Below the pieces are notes generated by a model. It worked only from the letters and a program-made list of their open reading frames with translations, did no database searches and had not been told where the DNA came from. Shown here in pieces: positions 25,130 through 37,418 of a DNA stretch of 64,000 nt; within the stretch, counting starts at the first letter, position 1; every line of letters begins with the position of its first letter. Origin of the DNA: Isoetes taiwanensis (taxonomy: Eukaryota > Streptophyta > Lycopodiopsida > Isoetales > Isoetaceae); contig JAJEKV010000296.1 in NCBI GenBank assembly GCA_021234155.1, positions 124,001 through 188,000 of the forward strand, in the 5' to 3' direction. The position numbers and the translations under genes were made by a program.

Positions 25130-25790
25130 TATAAATGGCGCTGCGGGCGCCATTTGTATCACCCAAAGGCATAAGCACGAGGTCGATCGTATGCCTATCC
25201 CCGTTTGAAGTCGAAGATTACCACCCAGTTCAAAACCACTCCCCTTCGCAATATTCGAGGAAGATGGTTCAAGGAGAGTGGATCGGACCGGGTGGAGGCA
25301 CCGCGATTCGTAGGAGATACCACAACGTAACAAGCGCATGCACTGGATGACTAGGCAAACAACAAGTTCCCAATGTATGCTAATAGACATCAAATGGCCA
25401 TGGCCATTTGCCAACAACAAGGCCCTATGGTAAGTTAATAGACATCAAATGGCTTACATGGGCCATTTGCCAACAACAAGGCCCTATGGTGTTAATACAC
25501 ATCAAATGGCGCCATGGGCCATTTGCCAACAACAAGTCCCAAATGTATGTTAATACACATCAAATGGCCATGGCGCCATTTGCCAACAACAAGACCCTAT
25601 GGTAAGTTAAAAGACATCAAATGGCACCATGGCCATTTGGTAGCAACAAGAAGAGTAAGCTAAGCATCCTAAAGTAAGCTAAGACTCCTAAAGTGCACTT
25701 CAATCATCCAAATGGCGCCATGGCTTCATTTGTCAACTATAAGACCCTAAAGTGGTTACTGTGCATCTAAATAGCGTGCGGGCGCCATTT
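25130..25790 (+). repeat. Minisatellite of ~56-60 bp units, each holding a CAAATGGC/GCCATTTG hairpin
   Basis: From about 25387 the unit 'catcaaatgg...ccatttgccaacaacaag' followed by 'ccctatggt' and 'ttaata(g/c)acat' repeats at least four times, with two or three more decayed units to about 25790. The hairpin centres vary ('ccatgg', 'cttacatggg', 'cgccatggg', 'ccatggcg') while the arms stay. Arms preserved around a variable core suggest the palindrome is the conserved part. Confidence 0.85.
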
Positions 25791-25959
25791 AGCCCAAACA
25801 AACAATGCAAGTAGACGCACATACCGTCCCTTGAGGTAAGTTTTTAGCTTCTCGCTCTCCACATTTTGTTGAGCTCCGTAATTGTCCATTTCCATTTCAA
25901 GGGCTTTGAATTTGGTCCCAAAACCGTGTGTATCTAGATGTGTTGAGGCGTGAATCAAG

Positions 25960-26290
25960 GGGAAATGGCTTTAAATCACCAAAAAAAGGATGAAAAAGGG
26001 TTGCTTTAGGGCGCCACGGGCGCTTAGGCGCCGGGCGCTTAGGGCGCCGGGGCCGGGCGCTAAGGTCGAGGCGCTGGAGCCGGAATCGAAAACTAATAAA
26101 GTTTAATGAGAAGCTTCAGAAAACAAAGGCCAACTAGGGGCCTATCGCGCCCAGGTTTCATGTGCGCGGGCGGTCCAGCGCCCATGCCCAGCCGCTTCCA
26201 CGCCCGCCAGGTTCGCGTGGCGGCCCAAATCCCCACTCCCGCGCCCATGCCTGGCGGGGGTCCAGCGCCCATGTTCGCCATATAATTCGA
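25960..26290. repeat. GC-rich GGCGC-repeat island
   Basis: It is dense in 'ggcgcc', 'gggcgc' and 'agcgcccatg' phrases and clearly richer in GC than its surroundings. Imperfect direct copies of 'ccagcgcccatg' occur at about 26172 and 26260. No coding sequence is supported. It may be an expanded relative of the flanking palindromes. Confidence 0.55.
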
Positions 26291-26626
26291 ATTTTGAAAT
26301 TGAATATTTTTCATTTAAACGCTCAGCCCAAATTTGAACATAAAATTCAAAATTCCCACCACCGCAATTAACATAAAAGTCAAAATTCTCACCAGAGATA
26401 TTGAAATACCTACGCCATTGGCCCAAATTTGAATCGTCCGCTTTGAAAATTGTACTTTGCCTTTAAAGCTCCCTCTTTTTGCCGCCCGTTCCCACTTAAT
26501 GCGACCATGCCACGACGCAGACGTTTGCGTGCACCTGGTTCAGACTTCGAATCCGCCGTTCGTCTACCGGTGTTGGCCGTGATAAGGCAGCTTTTTCTCA
26601 GCGCCTAGGCGTAAACTTTGCAACGC

Positions 26627-26869
26627 TTACGCGTCTTTGCCGGGCTTTCTTCTTTTCAGGGCCACAGAAATCCTGGTGATTCTTGGCGCTTTCTTCTTGG
26701 CTTTCTTGGCTGAATCCTCCTTCTTCTTCGAATCTTTCTTGGCGCTTTCTTCTTGGCGCTCTTCTTGGCGATTCTTCCTCGCCAATGTATCTGTTGGGGG
26801 ATCAGCTTCATTTTCCTCGTTTCTATCTATCGCCCTGTGACATACCACTATGGATCTATCTAATATCAA
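26627..26869 (-). CDS. Lys/Glu-rich hypothetical ORF (80 codons)
   Basis: This open minus-strand frame starts at ATG 26869. After residue 30 it becomes KKDSKKKEDSAKKAKKKAP-like, i.e. basic, disordered and nuclear in character. No family is recognised. It could be an upstream exon of the minus-strand gene that ends near 21550, or a chance frame through a GAA/CTT repeat. Confidence 0.25.
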   Translation of the reverse strand: MILDRSIVVCHRAIDRNEENEADPPTDTLARKNRQEERQEESAKKDSKKKEDSAKKAKKKAPRITRISVALKRRKPGKDA

Positions 26870-27094
26870 GTAAGTCCAATCGCTTCTCGTATAAATTCTG
26901 TTCTATTGCGCCATGTGTATAGAGTGTTCAAATGTCGACATTAATGCCGCTAGGACACGTAACCTTGGTTTCAATTGCAAAAGTTGGTATTGGGTGCCCA
27001 TGTTATGCATGCCCGCCTTATTGACACATATACAAAGAATGGGAGCAAGAATGCATAACATAGGCACCTCGTAGATTTTGTGATGGAGCTAAGC

Positions 27095-27340
27095 CATTTG
27101 GTCGAATGGTGTTGATCAAATGGCCATGGCGCCATTTGTCGAATGGTGTTTGGATCAAATGAGCCATAGCGCCATTTGATCCAAATTCACACCTATGGCA
27201 CATTCATAGGTGTGAATTTGATCAAATGGGCCATGGCGCCATTTGATCCAAACACCATTTCGACTAAAATGTTTTTCATGGCTTCATTTGATCCAAGTGT
27301 TCACCGTTACACCAAATGGCTTATGGCTTCATTTAGCTCC
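27095..27340. repeat. Foldback of the GGCGCC palindrome family; 59-bp arms at 27139-27197 and 27205-27263
   Basis: The left arm begins 'tcgaatggtgtttggatcaa' and ends 'attcacacctatg'. The right arm begins 'cataggtgtgaat' and ends 'ttggatca'-complementary sequence at 27263, with a ~7-base loop. Each arm itself contains a CAAATGG/CCATTTG palindrome, so there are hairpins inside a hairpin. Partial units continue on both sides (27100-27138 and 27264-27340). Confidence 0.9.
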
Positions 27341-27639
27341 AAATTTGGACCAAAATTTATACTTTTGTACTAAATAGCTTCATTTTCTTTTTATTTTTTG
27401 CTTATTTTTCCTCTATTTCATATGTTCTCAAAAGTATCGCCTTGCTTGATTGAAACAAGTTTAATTTTCCCCCGCACAACCTATTCGGCCTGGAAGGACA
27501 ATTGTTGCCCGGGACATATTTTGAATAGAACCACTCTTCATGGGAAGGAAATAGATCCTTCAAATGTAGCAATTGAGGTCACTTGAGTCCGTGATCCCAT
27601 CGACTGAGCTTCCAGTCCCCCCGCTGAGGGGCGATAACA

Positions 27640-30435
27640 TTGGTGAAGCAAAGAGGCACATTCATTCATTGGCCTAAGAGGGATGTAAAACCAAATGAGT
27701 GGCCCTCAAGTGAAGATACGCCTTCGAGATCCCTCAATTTGCCCTCTTCACAAGAGGATTCATCTAGTAGTCCATCCGCCAAGAGCCCACCACGGACATC
27801 GGTTTCAATCGCCACCGTGGTGAACCAAGCAACACAAAGAACAAATGAAGAAGACGAGATAGTAGAGGAGATTGGAGGTCATGAGAATCTAGCTGCCCGC
27901 CTTGGTCTCGTGTTGTTTAAGCCTCAAGATGAGACAGCCTACTACCCGCAACAGATCTACTAGGTTTGCCATGCTACATTTTTCACTCCGCGACCGGATC
28001 TAAATATTCTGAGGCTAATATAGTCTTTAGTGATCCTCGTGGATGCTATAGATCTATGAGTTCTTGGGTGTATCAAAGGTCGGGCTTCGGTGGGTAACAT
28101 AATAGATCCAACGGAAACCAAAATATCAGGTCATGTCATGCTTGTAGCCGAGAGGCCTATAGCTAATCAGCCTAGTAACTGGGGAGACCCATGCCGTTTT
28201 GCTTCATGATGGTAGGACAGTTTCACAACATTTACAAGCTCTTGCTGCTCTAACATGATGATTTAGAAGTTGAGTGCTTGGATGATGTTGAGAAGCAATT
28301 CAAGAGGAAAAGGAAATATACATATGTGAAGAGGGTCGAGGGAACCAAAGGGGTATGGCAAGGAGGAGAGGATGTGCGCCCAAGGCAATCAAGAGTGCTC
28401 TAAAATCAACATGCCGCAAGGACTAATGTGTCAAAAACCTGAAATGACAGCAAGTATGTGCCTTAAGAAAAGAATTTTATTCTCAATCAAGCAAAGGCTG
28501 TGGATTACGCTTTGTTTTTGATGTGTTGAGTGTAACTTATACAGGCAGCGGTCGGAGGCTTAAAGTAGTGGTCCTGTGGGTGGAGTGTCACAATTCGCAT
28601 GGCGCTGCGGGCTTTAGGGAGTTGCTCACCACGCTTTATAGTTGGAGGAAGAGGTTCGAAAGTTAGGTGGAAAACGAAGGAGCATGGTAATATCTGTGCT
28701 CTAAGAAGCCTAGATCCGTGACACTAGCTACGAGAAAGTGTGTGCTTGATACCTTCATTAGTGAGAATGCAGAGAGCATTCCACATAGAAGCAAAAAGGA
28801 AAGGATGATATAAGGGAGAATGTTCGCAAACTTCCTTCCATCCTTAATAAGAAGAGCATACATAAGGAGGTGGGGCCGTGGTGGAAGAATTGACAGAAAG
28901 AGTGTAACCTTGCCCCTTTTTTTACAATATTTGGAAGAAAGAGTTTCCGTGATCGCCAAAGATAGCAAAAATACAAAGATTCTCCAAGTGTAACATATGT
29001 GTAGTCATCAAGCGTAAATTGGAAAGAACAAAAGATATAAGGGAGAGGCTAACCTTTCAATTCAACTACGGGCACATATGTTGGAACAACGCTCTCAGAG
29101 GGAGTCAATATTGGCATTGGCGTGCATTATCACATCGTCCGAAAAGTCACCCGCATAATACATGATAAGATGGATCAGGTCAAAACACTCACACCAAGAA
29201 GTCACCATCTCGCAAAGTCCTGCTTGGAGAGGAGATCGCTTGAAAGAAAATTTTGACAGAGCATTGACACATGGTCATGGTGGACGGGCTTATGGCCATT
29301 TCTCTCTTGATCTTTGGAAGGATGACTCAAACTTTCATGTTGGATCACTTTCTAGGATCCTACACTATCTTGAGTTGCCTGAAGAAGACAAGTGTGGTGA
29401 TTTGTGTGGAAGCGTAACTACAGATTGCAAATTGATGCAAGCCCTAAAAGATACTCGACCATCGCAACATAAGCTAGTGTGCATAACAAGAGAAGATGCC
29501 TTCATCTTCTAGTGCCAACTTAGAAGGCTTCAATCCTCTTCCTCAAATCTCTACTTACGGTTGGATAATGCATCGGGTCAAAATCAAAATAGATATGTGT
29601 TCTCCTACCCTCTTATTTGACATGGCTTAAGGTATTCGATGAGATTCAGGTTGGCTTCATGATGGTTGGGCACACTCATGACGACATATTGATGCATTGT
29701 TTGGGAACTTTTCGACGTTAATGAGTTCATCGGATGCTCTAACTTTGCCCGAAGTTGCTTTACTTGTTTAGCAAGTGCAATGCAAAGTCTCCTCGCTCCA
29801 TATTTTGTGGATGAAGTTCCGTGATTGGAAAGGCTTTGTCAAGGGATATATCCCCGATAAGGGCCAACGCCTAACAGCCATACCAAGCCATTGCTATTCC
29901 GATTTAAAATGGATGGGAAATGGCCCATTATGCAATATAAGATGCGGCCAACCCATAAAGAGTGGATTCCAGAAAATGGAATAAGAATGTGGAAGGAGGA
30001 TGAAAATGGTGAGCCAACGCTACCAACAGGGTGCCTAAAAATATCCCTCCAAGGAAGACATTGAAAGATCTCCCCGGCCCGGCAGATAAAGATCGCAAGT
30101 ACATAGCATTATGGAATTCCTTCTCAAAAAATCAAGAAGATAGTGTGTTTGCACGACAAATACAAAGCAACTATGGATTCTTGGAACGAGATTCTTTTGT
30201 GTTTGGAAGATGTATCTCCGTGATCGACCTCAAAATGATAACTTTTGTTTGCGACAAGGCAAGAACCTCTACAAGCCGCATTTACTCCGAGGTCGATGAA
30301 GCCGCTGTGCTTGTAAGACCTTTGCCTACATATTGTGGGCCGCCAGATGGGGCCCGGTGTTGTCTATGGATGAGTTCGATCCTCATGCACATGTTACTTA
30401 AAGGTATGTTTGTTTTAGTCCGACCGAGACGATGA
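27640..30435 (+). mobile_element. DUF7869-type transposase-like gene, frameshifted
   Basis: This type of long plant gene is generally found as a multicopy, transposon-like family. An open Ser/Pro-rich N-terminal frame (27640-27963, MVKQRGTFIHWPKRDVKPNE start) is followed by broken segments. Diagnostic pieces are RKCVLDTFISENAESIPHRS (about 28732-28795), KSVTLPLFLQYLEERVSVIA (about 28900-28960), a CNICVVIKRKLERTK zinc-ribbon-like part (about 28990-29030, frame-shifted), then LTHGHGGRAYGHFSLDLWKD (29260-29320), LDNASGQNQNRYVFSY (about 29562-29610), FDEIQVGFMMVGHTHDDID (about 29637-29695) and DWKGFVKGYIPDKGQRL (29826-29875). The D...GHTHDDID spacing resembles a DDE-type nuclease core; that is inference. 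The last frame (30031-30435) continues the C-terminal region. Confidence 0.7.
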
Positions 30436-31228
30436 AACTCCAACGTGGTTGGGCTTTACGTAAGAAGATGCCATCCTAGATCCGTAGTCTACCAATTATG
30501 GTCACATTTATGTATCATGGTGGATGCCCGTTGGTCGTGACTATACAGTGTTGCTTAACTAAACGCTGGCGACCCAATCCATCGATCCATCAAGGTATGA
30601 GAAGTTAGATGCCATACATTATGCATGGGATGCAAATGGCAAAAGACCAAGACTGCTCAGATTCCAAAATACATTGTTGACATGTGGGGGACATAGCATT
30701 AGCTAAAAGCTCTCAATCTCACCATGTTCTCGATAATCATGTATGTAATTTCTTTTGCTATAATACTTAAGCATTTTGGACAATTAATACGCTGTCGATA
30801 CATCCTAATTTATGCTTATACTAACATCCTTACATCTATTATAATAGGTGTTTAATACACATCATTACATCCGATGCAACACATTATTGATGGCATACAT
30901 ATAATTTAGATGCACATATTATTGATGGCATTATAGAGTCGATGATTCACTCATCATCAATCCCCTCGCTATTGTGACGTGATTTCAGAGGCATGGCCGG
31001 GAACCCAAAGAAGATGGATCACAACACGAGTAAGGCCGGGCAATCACACTCACGACCTTCGCTTTGGATTGTAAGTAAGGATCCATTTTAACACCTTTAT
31101 GTATGCAGCGATTAATATCATTGTAGCTCATGGAGCAAAAGAATGGTCTCAAACCCATCATCATAAATATTATAAGCCATGGGAGATGAATGACTTACCG
31201 AATGGAGTCGCTTTTATAGTCGTTATAG
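30436..31228. other. No gene seen; 3' flank of the DUF7869-type gene
   Basis: It contains short direct repeats such as 'acatattattgatggcat' (30890 and 30916) and AT-rich spacer. No coding sequence is recognised. Confidence 0.5.
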
Positions 31229-31229
31229 A

Positions 31230-31347
31230 ATTATTGGTATAATACTTCAGCATTATTGGTATTATACGTGAGCATTATTGGTATTATACGCCAGCATTAT
31301 TGGTATTATACTTCAACATTATTGGTATTATACTTCAACATTATTGG
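31230..31347 (+). repeat. 22-bp tandem repeat, 5.3 units
   Basis: 'attattggtattatacttcaac' starts at 31230, 31252, 31274, 31296, 31318 and (partial) 31340, an exact 22-base period with a few substitutions. Confidence 0.95.
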
Positions 31348-31373
31348 ATTCGTAGCTATAAATTCTTTTACCT

Positions 31374-31900
31374 TGTTTTCACTTTCACTTTTCATCCTTT
31401 TTTCTTGCTCCTTCATCTTCCTTGTTCCTTGATCTTCTTGCTACTTGATCTTCCTTGTTCCTTGATCTTCTTGCTACTTGATCTTCCTTGTTCATTGCTT
31501 CTGGCTACTTGATCTTGATCCTTGTTCCTTGCTACTTCATTCCCCCGCTCCTTCCTACTTGATCTTGTTCCTTGCTCTTGATCTTGCTATCGCTACTTGA
31601 TCTTGATCCTTGTTCCTTGCTACTTCATTCCCGCTCCTTCCTACTTGATCTTGTTCCTTGCTCTTGATCTTGCTACTTGATCTTGTTCCTTGCTACTTGA
31701 TCTTGATCCTTGTTTCTTGCTCCTTGATCTTCCTTGTTCCTTGATCTTCTTGCTACTTGATCTTCCTTGTTCATTGCATCTTGCTACTTGATCTTGATCC
31801 TTGTTCCTTGCTACTTCATTCCCCGCTCCCCCTCGCTACTTGATCTTGTTGCTTGCTCTTGAACTTGCTACTTGCTCGCCTCAGTGTTCCTTTCGGCCGG
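31374..31900 (+). repeat. CT-rich degenerate repeat of CTTGATCTT/CCTTGTTCCTTG/CTACTT blocks
   Basis: More than fifteen 'cttgatctt' blocks alternate with 'gttccttg' and 'ctacttgat' in changing order, and longer blocks recur near 31500 and 31600. It is low-complexity expansion and no product is inferred. Confidence 0.9.
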
Positions 31901-31959
31901 GTGATCCTTGCTTGCTTTTTGCAAATGATTGACCCAATCCTCCCAAGGGCTACTCCGTA

Positions 31960-33100
31960 AGGCTCAGAAGCATGCCCCGTGCATTCTCAGGCGGCCCTGG
32001 AATGGATGAGCTATGGGACCATTTCTTGAGTGGAGGTTGCGCCACGCCCCCACCAAGGAGCTTACAATGGAGTTGATCAACTTCATTCTCGAGCGCATTT
32101 GATTGTGGTCATGAGCCACGATGGAAATTAATCCATCCTCAATGTTATAGGAGACTTGCAATGAGGGGAATGCTTGAACCCCTCCCTTATCCGGACGAGA
32201 TGCTACAAAGCAATTGAGGCCTCTTCTTCGTCTTTGGATATTTAGCACACTCTCCGGATGCATACATATCGAGTTCATTCATGAAATTTGTAAGGGACAG
32301 ATGTATGGCCTTATTAGGGTGTACTACAATGAGTACAACGGTTTTGTGGAGTTGGGTCCGCTTCTTCTTCCGTGAGTATTATCCCCGTGGAATTACTTTT
32401 TCTAATGACTAGGTACCCCATATGGTGGGAAGAATCAAGATGGGATGAGCGTGAGCTTTTGACTCCTAACCCGATGTGGGTTAGACCTGCAGCTTAAGGA
32501 AAGGGAAGGGAAGGGGTTAGGAACCCGGGGAAGGTTACTAGGGACATACATAGTTCATACTTTGGTCTCTATTGTGTTTGGAAGTTGGTATATGATACCG
32601 GTTATTATGTTCTCTAAATATTCATGTATGTATGATACACTGCACCGCGACGTGTATAGAACCCCGTGATAAGGTCTATGATATTGTGGTAACCGTATTA
32701 ACGTATATACAACCCGTGATAAGGTCTATATAACCCCCATAATAAAAAAATCCGCTTTTTACTAAAAAAAATTTTCCCATTATAATGAAATTGTGCTTAA
32801 TCTTTGAGATTGTTTGCAGGCTCGACTTAGGGTTTACGCTTCCAATTTCGATGCACCACGCGGCACTTGTCAAAGAATAGATGTAATTTCATATCCGAAC
32901 TACATCAATCCCCTGAAATTGCACATCCCGACTGCCTCTTTCAAGAATAAAGAATGGCCGGGGTATCCTGTGTCCATAGCCAGGCATGCGGGCAGTCTGT
33001 TTTGTCCTTGCCATTAATCCTGCATTGCATCAAACAGGAATTAAATATCGCTTATAAGTAATGGCACGGTTTCAAAAGGCACTATGAAGTACATGATGAT
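31960..33100. other. No recognisable gene; short open frames only
   Basis: A minus-strand frame (31964-32278) and a plus-strand frame (32814-33017) show ordinary composition but no known motif. 'cccgtgataaggtctat' is duplicated at about 32665 and 32710. Confidence 0.4.
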
Positions 33101-33108
33101 CCCAAAGT

Positions 33109-34090
33109 ATGACATGTAGGAAATTGGGCAGTATTCTGCACCCTCCGCTAAGGCCAATTCACTACGAACGTGTTGGACATGAGCTACTTTGGCGCTCCGG
33201 GAGCAGGGTGGTCTTCGCCTACCTAAACTTGGTCTCCGTGGTAATGCCGATGTTTCGAGTCCGCTGGGCGAGTCCGATCACAGCTTCCGGGTGGGAGAAT
33301 TGCCCGCTCAGGGCCAAGGACCCTCTAGAGAGGACCTTTGGGACTAACTTCTTCTCGAAGGTTTTAGGGCTCGCCTTCCGCATCAATGCCCTCCCACTAC
33401 CTCATGACATTGTGCAAGATCCTGGTCCAACTGGGGTATATGGCCTCCAAAACGTGAAACCCCGCGGCGCTGCTAGGTTATTGTAGGGTTTACGCTATGG
33501 AGGTCGAAGTTTTATTCAGCTTGCACTTGAGACATGGTCGAAGAAGCCGCAGCTTGAAAACAAGAAGCAATAGAAACCGTTTAAAATGGGGTTTGATTTA
33601 CCGAGGCGGTGCTTTCCTACCAGGTGCTCCTCCGGAGGGCAAATGCCAATGCCTCCCTTGCCGGACCCGTTTCCCTATCCCACCGCTGAATTCTCCATTC
33701 AAGTAACTTGCTTCGAAAGCAGCTCAAGAAAAATTCAAGATCTGTCCGAGAACATATCCCTCCCGCAAAGTGTCCCGCAATGACCGTAGAAACCCAAGTG
33801 CAAACGACAAAACCTCGATGCCTTCAACAACCTAGCAACACATAGGTTTTACGGAGGCCATATCCTAGTTAGATTCGACTAATGTCTTGTATAGTGTCAT
33901 CACTTAAGGAGACGGGTATCGATGTCGAAGATCTGACCCTTAAAACTTTTTTTGGAAGGCGCTTTGATCTAAATGTCTTTCCCTATTGCCCCCTCGCAAT
34001 CGACGGGCAATTCCCTCGCAATCTAACCGTGGATAGGTTCAATACGGTAGACGCTTTATACGTTTTTTTAATAATGATGAATTGAATGAT
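33109..34090 (+). CDS. Unrecognised, possibly real coding region in three broken frames
   Basis: Three neighbouring plus-strand frames (33109-33486, 33586-33783 and 33882-34085) have balanced amino-acid composition and proline-rich phrases (MPMPPLPDPFPYP). The last has DVEDLTLKTFFGRRFDLNVF. They could be one gene split by indels. No family was recognised. It ends just before the GACGC-rich block at 34.15 kb. Confidence 0.25.
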
Positions 34091-34103
34091 ACGCGACAAA
34101 TTT

Positions 34104-34440
34104 GCCGTGATAAAACGCAAAAAATACGGCTAAAAACAATCCCGGGCGTTAAAAAATTTTCGCAGACGCTAAAGAGCAACAAAACCGCTGCAGACGCTGA
34201 AAATATTTTCACAGACGCTGAAGATTACAGCCGCAGACGCTGAACCACTTTTTCGCAGACGCAAAACGACGACAAAAAGACTAAGACGCCAATTTTTTTC
34301 GTGACGCGGTTAAGTTTTCGCAGACGCAATAATTTGAACTTGCAAGACGACGAACTTAATCTTCGCAGACGCTGAAAATATTTTCGCAGACGCTGTTTTG
34401 TTGTTTTCGCGACGCCACAAAAAATTTTCTAGCCGCTTTT
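34104..34440 (+). repeat. GCAGACGCTGAA subterminal-type repeat block (left)
   Basis: 'cagacgct' or close variants occur about ten times between 34155 and 34410, separated by A/T runs ('gaaaatattttcgcagacgct' style). A matching block lies at 44320-44560. Just outside it, 'ccgtgataaaac' (34105-34116) is nearly the reverse complement of 'gtttttatcacg' (44571-44582), a possible short terminal inverted repeat. Confidence 0.75.
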
Positions 34441-35029
34441 GCCCGATTTACTAAGCAAAAATATTTGCGCCAATCGCTTGGCCTCGCTTTGTGGCACCGC
34501 TAATAGTATATATAAGAAAACGTGATTAGCCCTAGAATTCACCTCGAACGCTGACCGCCGTGTTGAGTCAAAATACTCCTTGGGAAACGGTTTGCCTTTG
34601 AGGTGTCGCTTTGAAGTCACGAGCCCGACGTTGGATACCGAAACGGAGTTTACTCCGGCCCCTGGTTTCCAGCCTTTGGGTTGGCATCCGCTTCCATAGA
34701 ATATCCTATAGGGTCCCGTCAACCCCCTTGATTCTTCAAGATCGAACGCCGACGTAACATATGCATTGTGAGCTTGCTCCTTTGCATATATACGCCTTCC
34801 TTTAGTTCGCGGTAATCAAGGAGTCGATTAAGAGACATTGTCACCGGTCCGAAAGCAATGGTGGCTACCGGTCATGCATCTACCGAGGTGCGTGCAATGC
34901 GGCCATGCATCTACCTCTAGAGGTGCGAGGATCGGCGGTGTTCGCGGGGTATTATGACGGACCGCAACTCGGCACATGGTCGCGGTGATCGAGTTTGGGT
35001 CGGAAAAGAGGCCCGTAATGGGAGTTTGT

Positions 35030-37418
35030 GAAAGAGTTTGGCGCAAAATGAGTGGGAATGTGTGTTTTGTGGATACACATCGGTAAATGGTTCTCGCAAC
35101 AAGAATTCGAGCTCACATCTTACGTGAACGAGACGCCGGTGTCGCAACTTGTATCAGATCCGCCGACTTTGAAAAGGATGCCATCGAGAGATTGTCTCGA
35201 CCGGATGGGATAATGAAAAACTAAGAATAATATGAGAAAAAGACGAAGTTACTTAATACTCAAGAGAGTGGCCGCGTAAGGCATTTAAGATAACTATACC
35301 ACCGCTGGGACAAAGATACCGATCGAGGGCTGACTAGGGTCAATAGGTATAAGCACCGGAGAACAGAGAATGATAGAGACAATTGAAATAGTGGAAAGAC
35401 AGCATTTAAGCAACAGAGGGTTGATCATTGCTTAACATCGAGCAATTGAAGAAGACACAATCAAGGTTGTAGAGGCATTTTTATATGCCGGGTTGTCTCC
35501 ACATATTCGAGCATAAAGCAATGAAAGAAGCCTTCCAAGAAGTTGCCAAAGCAGGACCGCTTTTAGACCGCCTTCATACAAGCATGCCAACAATAAAATG
35601 GTTGATGAAATACATGGAAAAATGGTTGAGAGGGTGGAGATGAAGTTGTGTCGCGGGACCAAGCGCCGCCGCCTTCATTAGTGACTGATGGTTGGAGCAA
35701 TGTAAACAAGGACCATCTTATTAATTTCATGATCGTGGTATCCGTGGGGTGAAGTATTTTTGAAAACCGAGAAACCAAAACCCACCAAGTGACCGGAGAT
35801 TGGATTTTTCGTAAAACAAAGGCCGCGGATAGAGAGTTTTGGACCCAAGAGAATATTTCAAGTTGTAATGGATAACGCGCCTAATTGCAAGCTAGCTGGT
35901 CAATTACATCGAGTCCGAATTTCCGTGGTTGCATGCTACTAGTTGCCAATGCCATTGCCTCGAACCTATTTGTCAAGGACTGGTTCTCACAAAGACACGG
36001 GTTCAAAGATCCCATTCGTAAAAGCGGCCGGCTTGTAAAATTCATCACAAAGAAGCCGCAATTTATGCCATTTACAAGTCATTGCGCCGTAAGAGCCTAG
36101 CACTCATGAATCCCGGCAAACTCGGGTTTGGTTCCAATTATATCCGCCTTGAAAGAGTGCTGAAGTCGTCGGATTGGATTATCTCAACCTTTAATCATAC
36201 GTAGTTTTTGATTGGGAAAGAAGGGTAAAGGGAAAAATGCCGCCAAACACCGACAAAGAAGTCCGCCGCCCTTCGAGAAATGCTTTCAAGGGAGACATTT
36301 TGGAAAGGTGTAAAAAATGTTGTGAGGTGCATGCAACCCGCTTGTCATGCCATCAAAACCCTTGATTCTTCAAGGCAAGCACGGAAAGGTCCGAGGTGTT
36401 GGCACTCCATTCAATCCTTCCTAGAACGTGATGGTCCCAATGCGCCATTTGACAATGCTAAGCAAGCAAAGACTACCGTAGACTTCAATGAACGATGGAA
36501 GAAGTCATACAATGATCTTCATGGCGCCACAAGATGCCTTAGACCCACACAAACCACGATATGGACCAAGCATACGATAAAGAAGTGATGGGCTCGTTGA
36601 AGAAGGTTGCAAAATGTTCTATCCCAACAATTTCTGGACTACAAGCTTTTCATTGCCGAAGTTAATCAATACCGTAACCCGAAAGTGGAAGGTGGGCGAT
36701 GAAGAGCTTCTTGACGACGACCGAGAGAGTCATAAGAAGGAACCAAATATGGAATCATATGCATGGTGGCAAGCCCATGGGCAAGCATCGATACCTTGCG
36801 TGCAATTGCAATGACTATCCTCTCTTTGGTATCTTCCAATAGTGCAAGTGAGAGGAATTGAGTGCCTATAAGTACATACACGTTGTCACCCGCAATCGCT
36901 TGCTACATAAGAAGGCGCATAAACTTGTATACAACTTCAAACCGGGCGGCTATTGAATCAGATCAGCTGGTACATCCGCAATCGATAAGCTACGCTTCCT
37001 TTCATGGATGCATTCGGCGGAAGAGGACAATCAAGACAGTTGAGGACGCAGATGCTTGCAATAAATGCCGCAAGCCATGTTGATGAAGACATTCAACGCA
37101 CTCCACTTCGCTGATGACTAAGATGATATAGACCAAGCCATATTCTCGCACGGATCAGCCGACAAATGAGGATACCGAGGAGTCCGATACGTAAAGGCCG
37201 TGTTCGAAAGCAATGCGCTTGATGACGGATCGGGCTTACGGATCCAACGGACTCACCTTTGGCGCTTTACCTTGACAAACAGAGAACGGCTAGGAAAAAC
37301 ATCGCCTCGAGGACGCTTTCACTAAAGGAAAGGGTCATCTGAGGTTGAACCTAGGTCCCCAAAGAAGAAGAGGATGGAACCGCAAATGATGAAATCGATG
37401 AAGAAGGCGCCGCCTTAG
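35030..37418 (+). mobile_element. hAT-superfamily transposase (BED finger, DUF659, C-terminal dimerisation domain), frameshifted
   Basis: hAT transposases cut and paste DNA with 8-bp target duplications. In order: a BED-type finger reading (WECVFCGYTS, then His/Cys residues) at about 35048-35150; RVDHCLTSS at about 35416-35445; MKEAFQEVAKAGPLLDRLHT (about 35520-35580); the DUF659 core SLVTDGWSNVNKDHLINFMI (about 35672-35735), VFLKTEKPKTHQVTGDWIF (about 35755-35812) and DNAPNCKLAGQ (about 35872-35906). A middle region with CHAIKTLDSS (36338-36368) and YPNNFW (36617-36634) follows. The C-terminal dimerisation part has ESYAWWQAHG (36750-36780), SSNSASER (36831-36854) and RNRLLHKKAHKLVYNFKPG (36891-36946). 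It ends with a Lys-rich tail. Several indels break it, and no intact frame spans the gene. Confidence 0.9.

Noticed and set aside
25387-25790. Regular repeats with spacers, superficially like a CRISPR array
   Set aside because: Units are palindromic with variable cores, spacers are themselves repeated, the context is a eukaryotic nuclear genome and there are no cas genes. It is a minisatellite.
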